Shown here one piece after another: positions 18,930 to 28,681 of a stretch of DNA of 64,000 nt. Under the pieces are notes generated by a model. It saw only the letters and a list, made by a program, of their open reading frames with translations. It did not search any database and had not been told where the DNA came from. A program made the translations under genes and the position numbers. Source of the stretch: DATEDA01 sp963744255 (GTDB taxonomy: Bacteria > Pseudomonadota > Gammaproteobacteria > Burkholderiales > SG8-39); the NCBI GenBank assembly GCA_963744255.1, contig CAVUSZ010000041.1, forward strand, positions 124,001 through 188,000, read 5' to 3'. Numbering within the stretch: the stretch's first letter is position 1; the number at the start of each line of letters is the position of its first letter.

Positions 18930-20120
18930 ATGCGCGAAGCCGTCATCGTCTCGACCGCCCGCACGCCCCTGACCAAGGCGCACCGCGGCGAGTTCAACAT
19001 CACCTCCGGGCCGACATTCGCCGCTTTTGCGGTGCGCGCGGCGGTCGACCGTGCGGGCATCGACCCCGCGCTGATCGAGGATGCAATCCTCGGCTGCGGC
19101 TACCCCGAAGGCGCGACCGGCCGCAACGTCGCGCGCCAGACCATCGTCCGCGCCGGGCTGCCGATCGGCATCGCCGGCACCACGGTCAATCGCTTCTGCG
19201 CCTCCGGCCTGCAGGCGATCGCGATCGCCGCTGGCCGCATCGTCGTCGAAGGCGTGCCGGCGATGATCGCCGGCGGCGTCGAGAGCATCTCGCAGATCCG
19301 CAGCCGCAGCGCCACCGACAGCGGCGACAGCGGCATCGACCCGTGGATCGCCGAGCGCAAGCCCGAGCTTTATCTCTCGATGATCGAGACCGCCGACATC
19401 GTCGCCCAGCGCTACGGCATCTCCCGCGAGGCGCAGGACCGCTTCTCGGCCGAGAGCCAGCGCAAGACCGAAGAGGCGCAGCTCGCCGGCCGCTACCGCG
19501 ACGAGATCGTCGCCTGCACGACCACGATGGCGGTCACCGACAAGGAAACCAAGGCGGTGACGCAGCGCGAGGTCACGGTCGATGCGGACACCTGCAACCG
19601 GCGCGGTACGACCTACGAAGCGCTGGCGAAGCTCGAGCCGGTGATGGGCGCGGGCAAGTTCGTCACCGCCGGCAACGCGTCGCAGCTGTCCGACGGGGCC
19701 TCGGCCTGCGTGCTGATGGAAGCGCAGGAAGCCGCGCGCGCCGGCATCAAGCCGATGGGCGCGTTCCGCGGCCTGGCCGTCGCCGGCTGCGAGCCCGACG
19801 AGATGGGCATCGGCCCGGTCTTCGCGGTGCCGAAGCTGCTGGCGCGCCACGGCCTCAAAGTCGACGACATCGACCTGTGGGAACTCAACGAGGCCTTCGC
19901 GTCGCAGTCGATCTACTGCAAGGACAAGCTCGGCATCCCCGGCGAGCGGCTCAACGTCAACGGCGGCGCGATCTCGATCGGCCATCCGTTCGGCATGACC
20001 GGCGCGCGGCTCGCGGGCCATGTGCTGATCGAAGGCAAGCGGCGCGGCGCGAAGTACGCTGTCGTCACGATGTGCATCGCCGGCGGCATGGGTGCTGCGG
20101 GACTGTTCGAGATCTACTGA
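18930..20120 (+). CDS. Acetyl-CoA C-acyltransferase (thiolase)
   Basis: The last step of beta-oxidation: thiolytic release of acetyl-CoA from 3-ketoacyl-CoA. The 396 residues carry all thiolase landmarks: nucleophilic Cys90 in NRFCASGLQA, GGVESIS, LNEAFASQSIYC, the His motif GGAISIGHPFGMTGAR and the second Cys in CIAGGMGAAGLFE. The start ATG follows the end of the FadB-like gene by 12 bases with GAAAGAG upstream, so the two are cotranscribed. Family resemblance is to FadA/PimB-type degradative thiolases; biosynthetic use is unlikely in this context. Confidence 0.93.
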   Translation: MREAVIVSTARTPLTKAHRGEFNITSGPTFAAFAVRAAVDRAGIDPALIEDAILGCGYPEGATGRNVARQTIVRAGLPIGIAGTTVNRFCASGLQAIAIAAGRIVVEGVPAMIAGGVESISQIRSRSATDSGDSGIDPWIAERKPELYLSMIETADIVAQRYGISREAQDRFSAESQRKTEEAQLAGRYRDEIVACTTTMAVTDKETKAVTQREVTVDADTCNRRGTTYEALAKLEPVMGAGKFVTAGNASQLSDGASACVLMEAQEAARAGIKPMGAFRGLAVAGCEPDEMGIGPVFAVPKLLARHGLKVDDIDLWELNEAFASQSIYCKDKLGIPGERLNVNGGAISIGHPFGMTGARLAGHVLIEGKRRGAKYAVVTMCIAGGMGAAGLFEIY

Positions 20121-20131
20121 GCGAGGCGAGT

Positions 20132-21328
20132 ATGGACCTGAACTTCACCCCCGAAGAAGATGCGTTCCGCAGCGAGGTAAGGGCCTTCCTCGCCGAGAAG
20201 CTGCCCGCGCGTCTGTCCGAAAAGGTTAGGACCGGCAAGCACCTGAGCAAGGCCGACTTGGAGGAATGGCACGCCATCCTCAACGCCCGCGGTTGGCTGG
20301 CCAACCATTGGCCCGAGCAGTACGGCGGCCCCGGCTGGAGCGCGGTCGAGAAGTTCATCTTCGAGAACGAGTGCGCGCTGGCGCACGCGCCGCGCATCGT
20401 GCCGTTCGGCGTCAACATGCTCGGGCCGGTGCTGATCAAGTACGGCAACGAGGCGCAGAAGCGCCACTGGCTGCCGCGCATCCTCAACGGGGACGACTGG
20501 TGGTGCCAGGGCTATTCGGAGCCCGGCGCCGGCTCGGACCTCGCGTCGGTGAAGACCAGTGCCGTGCGCGACGGCGATCACTACATCGTCAACGGCCAGA
20601 AGACCTGGACCACCCTGGGCCAGCACGCGAACATGATCTTCTGCCTGGTCCGCACGTTGAAGGACGCGAAGAAGCAGGAGGGCATCAGCTTCCTGCTGGT
20701 CGACATGACCTCGCCCGGCGTCGAGGTGCGGCCGATCATCACGCTCGAAGGCGAGCACGAGGTCAACGAGGTGTTCTTCACCGACGTGCGCGTGCCGGCC
20801 GAGAACCTGGTCGGCGAGGAGAACAGGGGCTGGACCTGCGCCAAGTACCTGCTGACCTACGAGCGCACCAACATCGCCGGCGTCGGCTTCTCGGTCGCGG
20901 CACTCGAGCGGCTGAAAGCGATCGCGGCGAAGCAGAAGGCGAACGGGCGGCCGCTCGCCGAGGACCCGGCGTTCGCGGCGCGGCTGGCGAGAGTCGAGAT
21001 CGAGCTCGAGAACATGAAGACGACGAATCTGCGCGTGATCGCCGCAGTCGCCGGCGGCGGCGTCCCCGGCGCCGAAAGCTCGATGCTGAAGATCCGCGGC
21101 ACGCAGATCCGGCAGGAGATCTCGGCGCTGACCCGCCGCGCGATGGGGCCGTACGCGCAACCCTTCATCGCCGAGGCGCTCCAAGAGGGCTACGAAGGCG
21201 CGCCGATCGGGCCGCGGGAAGCGGCGCCGGCTGCTGCGCAGTACTTCAACAACCGCAAGCTGTCGATTTTCGGCGGCTCGAACGAGATCCAGCGCAACAT
21301 CATTTCCAAGATGATTCTCGGACTGTGA
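20132..21328 (+). CDS. Acyl-CoA dehydrogenase, PimC-like
   Basis: An FAD-dependent acyl-CoA dehydrogenase of 398 residues that introduces the 2,3 double bond. N-terminal FTPEEDAFRSEVRAFLAEKL, the flavin region GYSEPGAGSDLASVKTSA and GQKTWTTLGQHANMIFCLVR, and the C-terminal FGGSNEIQRNIISKMIL are visible. The subtype with WPEQYGGPGWSAVEKFIFENE is that of pimeloyl-CoA dehydrogenase large subunit and related enzymes for dicarboxylyl or branched substrates. The start ATG (20132) follows the thiolase stop by 11 bases and the next dehydrogenase begins 10 bases after its stop, so the two may form a heteromer as PimCD do. Confidence 0.88.
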   Translation: MDLNFTPEEDAFRSEVRAFLAEKLPARLSEKVRTGKHLSKADLEEWHAILNARGWLANHWPEQYGGPGWSAVEKFIFENECALAHAPRIVPFGVNMLGPVLIKYGNEAQKRHWLPRILNGDDWWCQGYSEPGAGSDLASVKTSAVRDGDHYIVNGQKTWTTLGQHANMIFCLVRTLKDAKKQEGISFLLVDMTSPGVEVRPIITLEGEHEVNEVFFTDVRVPAENLVGEENRGWTCAKYLLTYERTNIAGVGFSVAALERLKAIAAKQKANGRPLAEDPAFAARLARVEIELENMKTTNLRVIAAVAGGGVPGAESSMLKIRGTQIRQEISALTRRAMGPYAQPFIAEALQEGYEGAPIGPREAAPAAAQYFNNRKLSIFGGSNEIQRNIISKMILGL

Positions 21329-21338
21329 GAGGAAGCGG

Positions 21339-22474
21339 ATGAACTTCGAACACACTGAAGACCGCCGCATGCTGGCGGACACGCTGGGCCGCTTCATCAA
21401 AGAGCAGTACGCCTTCGAAACCCGCGACAAGATCGCCAAGTCGACACCGCGGCTACAGCCCCGAGATCTGGCGGCAGTTCGCCGACCTCGGCGTGATCGG
21501 CGCGCTCTTCGACGAGGAACATGGGGGTTTCGGCGGCAGCGGCTTCGACATCGCCGTTGTCTTCGAGCAGTTGGGCCGCGGCCTGGTCGTCGAGCCCTTC
21601 CTTGGCAGCGCGGTGCTGGCCGGCGGCGCGATCGCCGCGGCCGGCAACGAGGCGCAGCGCGCACAGTTGGCCGAGATCATCGCCGGCACGCGCATCGCCG
21701 CGTTCGCGCATGGCGAACCCGAAGCGCATTACGAGCTGGCCCGCGTGTCCACGCGCGCCCAACGCGAAGGCGATGGCTGGGTGCTCGACGGCGCCAAGGC
21801 GGTCGTGCATCACGCCGAGGCTGCCGACGTCTTCGTCGTCAGCGCACGGACGTCGGGCGACGTGGCCGACGACGCCGGCATCTCGCTGTTCCTCGTGCCC
21901 GCGAAGGCCAAGGGCGTGTCGCTGCGCGGCTACCCAACGATCGATGGCGCTCGCGCGGCCGAGCTCAGCCTGAAAGGCGTGAGCGTGGGCGCCGACGCCC
22001 TGCTCGGTGCCGAAGGCGCCGGCTACGCGACGCTGGAGACGGCCGTCGGCGCCGGTATCCTCGCGCTGTGCGCCGAGAGCCTCGGGCGCGATGGATGCGG
22101 CCAAGGAGGCGACGCTCGAGTACCTGCGCACGCGCAAGCAGTTCGGCGTGCTAATCGGCAGCTTCCAGGCGCTGCAGCACCGCATGGCCGACATGCTGCT
22201 CGAGATCGAGCAGGCCCGCTCGGCGGTGATCAACGCCGCCGGCGCGCTCGAGGCCGACCGCGTGACGCGCGAACGCGCGCTGTCGGCGGCCAAGGTCACG
22301 ATCGGCCGCGTCGGCTCGCTGGTGGCCGAAGAAAGCATCCAGATGCACGGCGGCATCGGCATGACCTGGGAACTGCCGCTGGCCCACTACGCCAAGCGGC
22401 TGGTGATGATCGACCACCAGCTCGGCGACGAGGACCATCACCTCGAGCGCTACATTGCGCTCGGGCGGGGCTGA
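21339..22474 (+). pseudogene. Acyl-CoA dehydrogenase, PimD-like small subunit, two frameshifts
   Basis: Second subunit of the dehydrogenase pair. Frame 3 gives MNFEHTEDRRMLADTLGRFI; frame 1 continues as GYSPEIWRQFADLGVIGALF and the beta-barrel part; frame 2 ends with EYLRTRKQFGVLIGSFQALQ, SIQMHGGIGMTWELPLAHYA and KRLVMI. One extra base near 21450 and one near 22087 explain both shifts. With them removed the gene codes for 377 residues, normal for the family. The sequence between lesions is well conserved and has no other stops, so the gene was functional until recently or is intact with two sequencing errors. Confidence 0.82.
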
Positions 22475-22479
22475 CTGCC

Positions 22480-23291
22480 ATGAGCGAGGCGTTCTTCGCC
22501 GCCGCGAAGGCGCGGTGCAGGTGTTGGTCAACAACAACCCCGGCGCGCGCAATGCGATCACGCCCGGCTTCTACGCGGCGCTGACCGCGGGTCTCGCCGA
22601 CGCGCAAGCCGATACCGAGACCGGCGCGATCGTGCTCACCGGCGCCGGCGGCTTCTTCTGCGCCGGCGGGGACCTCAACCAGCTCGCGAAGCGGCGTGAG
22701 CTGTCGCCCGCCGAACGGCGCGAGCGGCTCGAGGGTCTGCACGACCTGGTACGTACGATTCGCGATTGCGCGAAGCCGGTCATCGCGGCGGTGGAGGGCG
22801 GCGCCGCCGGCGCGGGACTGTCGCTCGCGCTCGCCTGCGACCTCCTGGTGTCGGCGCGCGACGCGTTCTTCTCGGTCGCCTACGTGAAGGTCGGCTTGAG
22901 CCCCGACGGCGGCGCGACGGCGTTCCTGTCCGAATTCGTTTCGCGACAGGTACTGACCGAGCTTTGCCTGACCGGCGATCGCGTCTCGGCCGAACGCCTC
23001 GCCGCGCTCGGCGCGGTGAACCGGCTGACGGACAAGGGGGCCGCCGAGGGCGAGGCCGTCGCATTGGCGGCGCGCATCGCCGATGGTCCGGCGCGCGCGA
23101 TCGGCCGCATCAAGGCGCTGTGCCGGCGGGCGCATCGGGCGAGCCTCGAATCGCAGCTCGACCTCGAAGCGCAGCACATGGTCGCCTCGCTCGGTGACGA
23201 TGAGGCCGCCGAAGGCATCGCCGCGTTCTTCGCGAAGCGGCCGGCCGACTTCCGCGCGTTGCGCCGAGCCCCCGGCGTGCGTAACCGTTGA
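22480..23291 (+). pseudogene. Enoyl-CoA hydratase/isomerase, probable frameshift near the start
   Basis: A crotonase-fold protein that hydrates enoyl-CoAs or isomerises double bonds. The ATG at 22480 opens MSEAFFAA, then the family match continues one frame over as EGAVQVLVNNNPGARNAITP, GAGGFFCAGGDLNQLA (oxyanion loop), VEGGAAGAGLSLALACDLLV and KVGLSPDGGATAFLSEFVSR. A one-base deletion near 22500 would join them into 270 residues. A GTG at 22515 could start the main frame, giving a protein lacking about 12 residues, so it may still be functional. The gene lies between the dehydrogenase pair and the CoA-transferase. Confidence 0.78.
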
Positions 23292-23316
23292 CTCGCCTCT
23301 TCATTCAACCCGAGAC

Positions 23317-24525
23317 ATGACCGACATGAATTCCAACTTGCCGCTCGCCGGCGTTCGCGTTCTCGACCTGTCACGCGTCCTCGCCGGCCCGTGGTGCGCG
23401 ATGGTGCTCGGCGATTTCGGCGCCGAGGTGATCAAGGTCGAGCATCCGGGCCGCGGCGACGACACGCGCGACTGGGGCCTGCGCGTCGGTGCCACCGAGA
23501 CGGCCTACTTCAATAGCGTCAACCGCAACAAGCGCTCGGTCGGCCTCGAACTGCAAACCGCCGAGGGCCAGCAAATCGCGCGTGACCTGGCGCGGCGGAG
23601 CGATGTGGTGATCCAGAACTTCAAGTTCGGCGGCGCCGAGAAGCTCGGCATCGGCTACGAGCGGCTGCGCGAGGACCATCCGGGCCTCGTCTACTGCTCG
23701 ATCTCGGGTTACGACCGCACCGGACCGGAGGCCGCGCGCCCCGGCTACGACCTCGTTGTACAAGGCGAGGCCGGGCTGATGGCGCTGAACGGCGAGGCCG
23801 ACCAACCGCCGTTGAAGTTCGGCGTCGCCGCAGTCGACCTGTTCACCGGCATGTACGCCGCGCAGGCGGTGCTGGCGGCGCTCTACGAGCGCCAGCGGAC
23901 CGGGCGCGGGCGCCACATCGAGATGGCGCTGTTCGACTGCGGCCTGATGATCACCTCGTATTACGGCCTCGAGGCGCTACTGATGGGGCAGGACCCGCCG
24001 CGCTACGGCAACGCGCACCCGTCGATCGTGCCCTACGGCGTGTTCGATGCCGCCGACGGCCCGATCGTGATCACGGTCGGCAACAACCGCCAATTTCAAC
24101 GCTTCTGTCGCGACGTGATCGAGCGGCCCGAGCTGGCCGATGACACGCGCTTTCGTACCAACATCGACCGCTCGGCCAACCGGCACGCGCTGCTACCCGA
24201 GATCCGGCGCGAGCTCGGGCGCAGGCCGCGCAAGCATCTGCTCGAGCGGCTAGTCGCGGGCGACATCCCCTGCGGCGAAGTGCTCGGCCTGCACGAGGCG
24301 CTGACGTCGCGCCGCGCGCAGGACGCCGGGCTCGTGACGACGCAAGCGCACCCCGAGGCCGGTACGGCGCATGTGCTCGCACCGCCCTACCGCTTCGACG
24401 GCGAACGCCTGCCGGTGCGCTACGCGCCCCCGCAGCTCGGCCGAGACACACGGCAGGTGCTGCAATCGCTGCTCGGCCTGACTGACGAAGACCTGGCGGC
24501 GCTGAGGACCCGCGGCGTCGTTTGA
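23317..24525 (+). CDS. CaiB/BaiF family III CoA-transferase
   Basis: A 402-residue enzyme that moves CoA between carboxylic acids without ATP, here probably activating the island's substrate with a CoA taken from succinyl-CoA or a product. The family signature GVRVLDLSRVLAGPWCAMVL opens the protein, followed by FGAEVIKVEHPGRGDDTR and NRNKRSVGLEL. The catalytic Asp is in EMALFDCGLM, and the small domain follows. ATG 23317 is used; a second in-frame ATG lies nine bases on. With the acyl-CoA ligase downstream, the operon has two different ways to form the CoA ester. Confidence 0.93.
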   Translation: MTDMNSNLPLAGVRVLDLSRVLAGPWCAMVLGDFGAEVIKVEHPGRGDDTRDWGLRVGATETAYFNSVNRNKRSVGLELQTAEGQQIARDLARRSDVVIQNFKFGGAEKLGIGYERLREDHPGLVYCSISGYDRTGPEAARPGYDLVVQGEAGLMALNGEADQPPLKFGVAAVDLFTGMYAAQAVLAALYERQRTGRGRHIEMALFDCGLMITSYYGLEALLMGQDPPRYGNAHPSIVPYGVFDAADGPIVITVGNNRQFQRFCRDVIERPELADDTRFRTNIDRSANRHALLPEIRRELGRRPRKHLLERLVAGDIPCGEVLGLHEALTSRRAQDAGLVTTQAHPEAGTAHVLAPPYRFDGERLPVRYAPPQLGRDTRQVLQSLLGLTDEDLAALRTRGVV

Positions 24526-24594
24526 AGCTCGCCGCAAGAGCGACGCTCGACGGCGGTGACGTTCCCCACCCCCTGAAGTTCGATGGAGGCGACC

Positions 24595-25593
24595 ATGACA
24601 TTCCGTTCCGCACTACCGGCTTCCGGCAAACTTCGCCGCATCCTGCTGGCGCTCGCGCTGGCGCTGCCGGCCGCCGGCGTGCTCGCTCAGGCCTACCCGA
24701 ACAAGGTCATCAAGCTCGTCGTGCCGTACCCGCCCGGCGGCCCGACCGACACGGCGGCGCGCATCATCGGCGAGAAGATGAGCCAAAGCCTCAAGCAGCC
24801 GGTGATCGTCGAGAACCGGTCCGGCGCATCCGGAACGATCGCCGCGGCGGCGGTCGCGAAGAGCCCACCCGACGGCTACACTTTGATGATGCTGGCGACG
24901 CCGACCCTGCTCGCCGCGCACCTGTACGGGTCGAAGGACTACGACCTGTTCCGCGATTTCGCCCCGGTCGCGACCGTGTACGACCTGCCGATCGTCATGG
25001 TGGTCAATCCGACCGCGATGCCCGACGTGACCGGGCTGCAGCAGCTGATCGCCAAGGCCAAGGCGCAGCCGGGCAAGCTCAGCTATACCAGCGCGGGCCA
25101 GGGCAGCTTCGGCCACCTGACGACCGAGCTGTTGAAGAGCTCCGGGCAGTTCGAGATGCAGCATGTGCCGTACCGCGGCACCTCGCCGGCGGTCGCCGAC
25201 CTGCTCGGCGGGCAGGTGCCGATAATGTTTTCCGACATTGTCGGCGTGCTGCCCCATGTCAAGTCGGGCAAGCTCCGCGGGATCGCGGTGGGCTCGCCGC
25301 AGCGAGTCGCGGCGCTGCCGGACGTGAAGACGGTGGCCGAGCAGGGCTTCGCCGGCTTCGACGCGGTGTCGTGGGGCGGGGTGCTCGCGCCGGCCGGCAC
25401 GCCGAAGGAGATCGTCGCGCGCCTCACCGACGAGATGAAGCGCGCCCTGGCCGACAGTGAGGTCCAGAAGAAGCTGGAACTCGCGGGCGCGATCGCGCGC
25501 TATCAGCCACCCGCGGAGATGGCGAGCCGCATGAAGCAGGACTTCGACAAGTGGGGCAAGGTCATCCGCGACAACGGCATCAAGGCCGAGTGA
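24595..25593 (+). CDS. Bug/TctC-family periplasmic binding protein (first)
   Basis: A 332-residue periplasmic binding protein of the tripartite tricarboxylate family. A signal peptide ends near AGVLAQA; the mature N-terminus YPNKVIKLVVPYPPGGPTDT carries the ligand loop, followed by VIVENRSGASGTIAAAAVA, SAGQGSFGHLTTELL and VPYRGTSPAVADLLGGQV. ATG 24595 is chosen over 24583 because GGAGG lies five bases before it. No TctA or TctB membrane genes occur nearby; orphan Bug proteins are the rule in Burkholderiales and are thought to share permeases or serve sensing. It probably binds the acid degraded by this operon. Confidence 0.9.
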   Translation: MTFRSALPASGKLRRILLALALALPAAGVLAQAYPNKVIKLVVPYPPGGPTDTAARIIGEKMSQSLKQPVIVENRSGASGTIAAAAVAKSPPDGYTLMMLATPTLLAAHLYGSKDYDLFRDFAPVATVYDLPIVMVVNPTAMPDVTGLQQLIAKAKAQPGKLSYTSAGQGSFGHLTTELLKSSGQFEMQHVPYRGTSPAVADLLGGQVPIMFSDIVGVLPHVKSGKLRGIAVGSPQRVAALPDVKTVAEQGFAGFDAVSWGGVLAPAGTPKEIVARLTDEMKRALADSEVQKKLELAGAIARYQPPAEMASRMKQDFDKWGKVIRDNGIKAE

Positions 25594-25699
25594 GGGCACG
25601 ACCACGACCACCCCACCGCGCCTGGAGCAGCAGGTGCTGCTTGCGCTCGCCCGCCTGCCGCAGCACGCTGGCGCCGCGATCTGCTTGAGGACACCTGCC

Positions 25700-27626
25700 A
25701 TGATCGCACCGGCCCAGCCTTTCGCACCGTCGTTTCCGATCCGCAGCCTCGACGACATCCGCCGGCTCGAAGAGACGCCGCTGGAACAGGCGCTGACGGT
25801 GCGCAGCACCTACGAGATTTTCCGCAACTCGGCGCAGGCCTTCGGCCGCAAGACCGCGCTCGCGTTCCTGCGCAGCGGCGATCCGGCCGACGAGCCGATC
25901 CGCTGGTCGTACGCCGAGCTACTGGCCGGCATCCACCAGACCGCGAATCTGCTGCATGCGCTCGGCGTGCGGCCGAGCGATGCGGTGGCGGTACTGCTGC
26001 CGGCGTGCCTCGAGTACCACCTCGCGCTGTGGGGCGGGGAGGCGGCGGCGATCGTGCAGCCGCTGAACCCGCTGCTCAGCGACGAGAAGCTCGCGTCGCT
26101 GATGAACGCGGCCGGCGCGAAAGTGCTGATCGCCTACGGCTCGGACGACGACTCAGGCTTCTGGTCGAAGGCGATGCGCATCCGCGGCGAGGTGCCGTCG
26201 TTGACGGCGGTGCTGAGAGTCGCGCCGCACGACGAGCCCGCCGGCAGCTGCGGCGCTGCCTGAAGGCGTGGCCGACTTCAACGCCGCGCGCGCACGCCAA
26301 CCGGACGATCGCCTCGTCAGCGGGCGCGAGATCGCGCCGACCGACATCGCGGCCTACTTCCACACCGGCGGTACCACCGGCGCGCCGAAGCTCGCACGCC
26401 ACAGCCATGGCGCACAGGTCTTCACCGCCTGGGCCTGCGTTCAGCTGCAGGGCGTCGGCGCATCCGACGTGACGATCAACGGCTTCCCGCTGTTCCACGT
26501 CGCCGGCGTGCTGCCGGCGTCGCTGACAGCGCTGTCGGCGGGTGTCGAGACGGTGATCCCGACCCCGTCGCTGCTGCGCAACCGCGAGGTGCTCGCCAAT
26601 TACTGGCGGCTGGTCGAGAAGTACCGCGCGACCACCTTGTCGGCGGTGCCGACGGTGCTCGCGGCGCTCGCCAACGTTCCGCTGGCCGGGGCCGACATCT
26701 CGTCGATCCGCTACTGCCGCACCGGCGCGGCGCCGATGCCGCCCGAACTTGGCGTGCGTTTCGAGCGGCTGTTCGGACTGCACGTGCACGAGAGCCTCGG
26801 CATGACCGAGATGGCCGGCATCTCGACGATCACGCCGCCCGGCGTCGTCGGCCCGGCCGGCTGCGTCGGCTTCCCGCTGCCGTACGCGCGCATGCGCATC
26901 GTCGCGCTCGACGCGACCGGCGGCGCTAGCGATCGCGACCTGCCGCCTGGCGAGCAGGGTATGGTGCTGTTCAAGTCGCCGAACCTGTTCTCGGGGTTCG
27001 TCGATCCGCAGGACAACGCAAAGGCCTTCACTGCCGACGGCTGGCTCGCCACCGGCGATCTCGGCTGGCTCGACGCCGAGGGTCGGCTCAACCTCACGGG
27101 ACGTTCGAAGGACCTGATCATCCGCAGCGGCCACAACATCGACCCGAAGGTGATCGAGGACGCGCTCGGCGCGCATCCGGCAGTGCAGCTGTGCGCCGCG
27201 GTCGGCGCGCCGGACGCCTATGCGGGGGAGCTGCCGGTGGCGTTCGCGACTCTGCTGCCGGGCCACTCGGTGAGCGAAGCCGAGCTGCTCGCGTTCGCCG
27301 CTCGAGGCGTCGACGAGGCGCCGGCCAGGCCGAAGTCGGTGACGATCATCGACCGGATGCCGATGACCAACGTGGGCAAGATCTACAAGCCCGAGCTGCG
27401 GCTGATGGCCGCGCGCGACGTGGTCCGCGCGCTCGTCGCCGACGCCTGCCGGGCGGCCGGCGTGGCCGATGCGGAACGCCCGCAGGTGCAGCTCGACGCG
27501 CAGCAGCAGGCCGTAACGGTCGCGCTCGATAGCGGCGCGCTCGGCGCGCAGGCCGACGCGCTACACGAACAACTGGGCGCGGTGCTCGCCCGATTGCCGC
27601 TCAAGATCACCCTGCGCCGGGTCTAG
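25700..27626 (+). pseudogene. Acyl-CoA synthetase (AMP-forming), one frameshift
   Basis: An ANL-superfamily ligase that adenylates a carboxylic acid and transfers it to CoA. The N-terminal part is in frame 2 and stops at 26263; the rest continues in frame 3 with the P-loop FHTGGTTGAPKLARHSH, ESLGMTEMAG, GWLATGDLGWLD, the hinge GRSKDLIIRSGHNIDPKVIE and catalytic Lys in PMTNVGKIYKPEL. Dropping one base near 26249 gives one frame of 641 residues. It is longer than most 550-residue ligases, with an extra C-terminal segment. As written the two halves would be separate. Confidence 0.83.
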
Positions 27627-27672
27627 GCCCGTCGCACTCGCGCTCTCAGCCATCTTCGACAGGAGACATCGA

Positions 27673-28662
27673 ATGAACACCTTCTCCACCCGCCGCACTT
27701 GCCTCGGCATCCTGGCCGCGAGCGCCCTGTGTCTGGGCCCGGCCGCCCACGCGCAGACCTACCCGACCAAGCTGATCCGGATCATCGTGCCGTTCCCGGC
27801 CGGCGGCGCCACCGACACCGTGGCGCGCTTGCTGGCCGAGAAGATGGGGCCGCGCCTCGGCCAGACCATCATCGTCGAAAACAAGGGCGGCGCCGCCGGC
27901 ATCCTTGGCACCGATATGGTGGTCAAGGCGCCCGGCGATGGGCACACGCTGACGGTCTCGCTGAGCACGAACCTGCTGACCAACCAGTTCCTGTTCAAGA
28001 ACCTGCCGTACAACCCGCAGCGTGATCTGGCGCTGGTGTCGCAGATCGCAGTGGCGCCGATCGTGCTGCTCGTGCATCCCAGCGTGCCAGCCAGTACCGG
28101 CCCCGAGCTCCTGAAGTACATCGCCGCCAACAAGGGCAAGGTGTCCTACGGTTCCTGGGGCGTCGGCTCGGCGGGCCACCTGAGTAGCGCGCACTTGAGC
28201 AAGTCCCAGAACGCCAACATGAGCCACGTCGCCTACAAGGGCGAGGCGCCGATGATCACGGACCTGATCGGCGGCCAGATCCAGATGGCATTCGCCAGCG
28301 CGCAGCAGGCCAAGTCATTTGTCGACGCCGGCAAGCTCAAGGCCATCGGCGTCACCGGCGAGCAGCGCATGAGCGTGCTGCCTAACGTGCCGACCCTGGT
28401 CGAACAGGGTCTGAAGGACGACGTCTTCCGCGTCACCGGATGGGTCGCCATGGCAGCGCCCGCTGCGACGCCGCAGGCGGTGGTACAGCGCCTCGCCGAC
28501 GAGGTGCGCGCGGCCTGCGAATTGCCGGAGGTGCGCGCGCGCATCACTGCTCTCGGCTTCACCCCCGTGGCCCGCGGGCCAGAGGAGTTTGCCGCCGCCT
28601 ACAAGAAGGATCTGCCGGTATGGGAGCGGCTGGTCAAGCAATCCGGCGCCACGCTGGACTGA
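27673..28662 (+). CDS. Bug/TctC-family periplasmic binding protein (second)
   Basis: A 329-residue orphan Bug protein. A signal peptide with a short Arg motif (MNTFSTRRTCLGILAASALC) precedes the mature start QTYPTKLIRIIVPFPAGGAT. Other landmarks are IIVENKGGAAGILGTDMVVK, GVGSAGHLSSAHLS and VAYKGEAPMITDLIGGQIQM. GACAGGAG lies eight bases upstream of the ATG. It is clearly diverged from the first Bug protein of the operon, so the two may bind different members of one substrate class. It closes the operon, and the tsaD gene converges on it with only 19 bases between. Confidence 0.9.
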   Translation: MNTFSTRRTCLGILAASALCLGPAAHAQTYPTKLIRIIVPFPAGGATDTVARLLAEKMGPRLGQTIIVENKGGAAGILGTDMVVKAPGDGHTLTVSLSTNLLTNQFLFKNLPYNPQRDLALVSQIAVAPIVLLVHPSVPASTGPELLKYIAANKGKVSYGSWGVGSAGHLSSAHLSKSQNANMSHVAYKGEAPMITDLIGGQIQMAFASAQQAKSFVDAGKLKAIGVTGEQRMSVLPNVPTLVEQGLKDDVFRVTGWVAMAAPAATPQAVVQRLADEVRAACELPEVRARITALGFTPVARGPEEFAAAYKKDLPVWERLVKQSGATLD

Positions 28663-28681
28663 AGCAAGATGATGATGCTGG

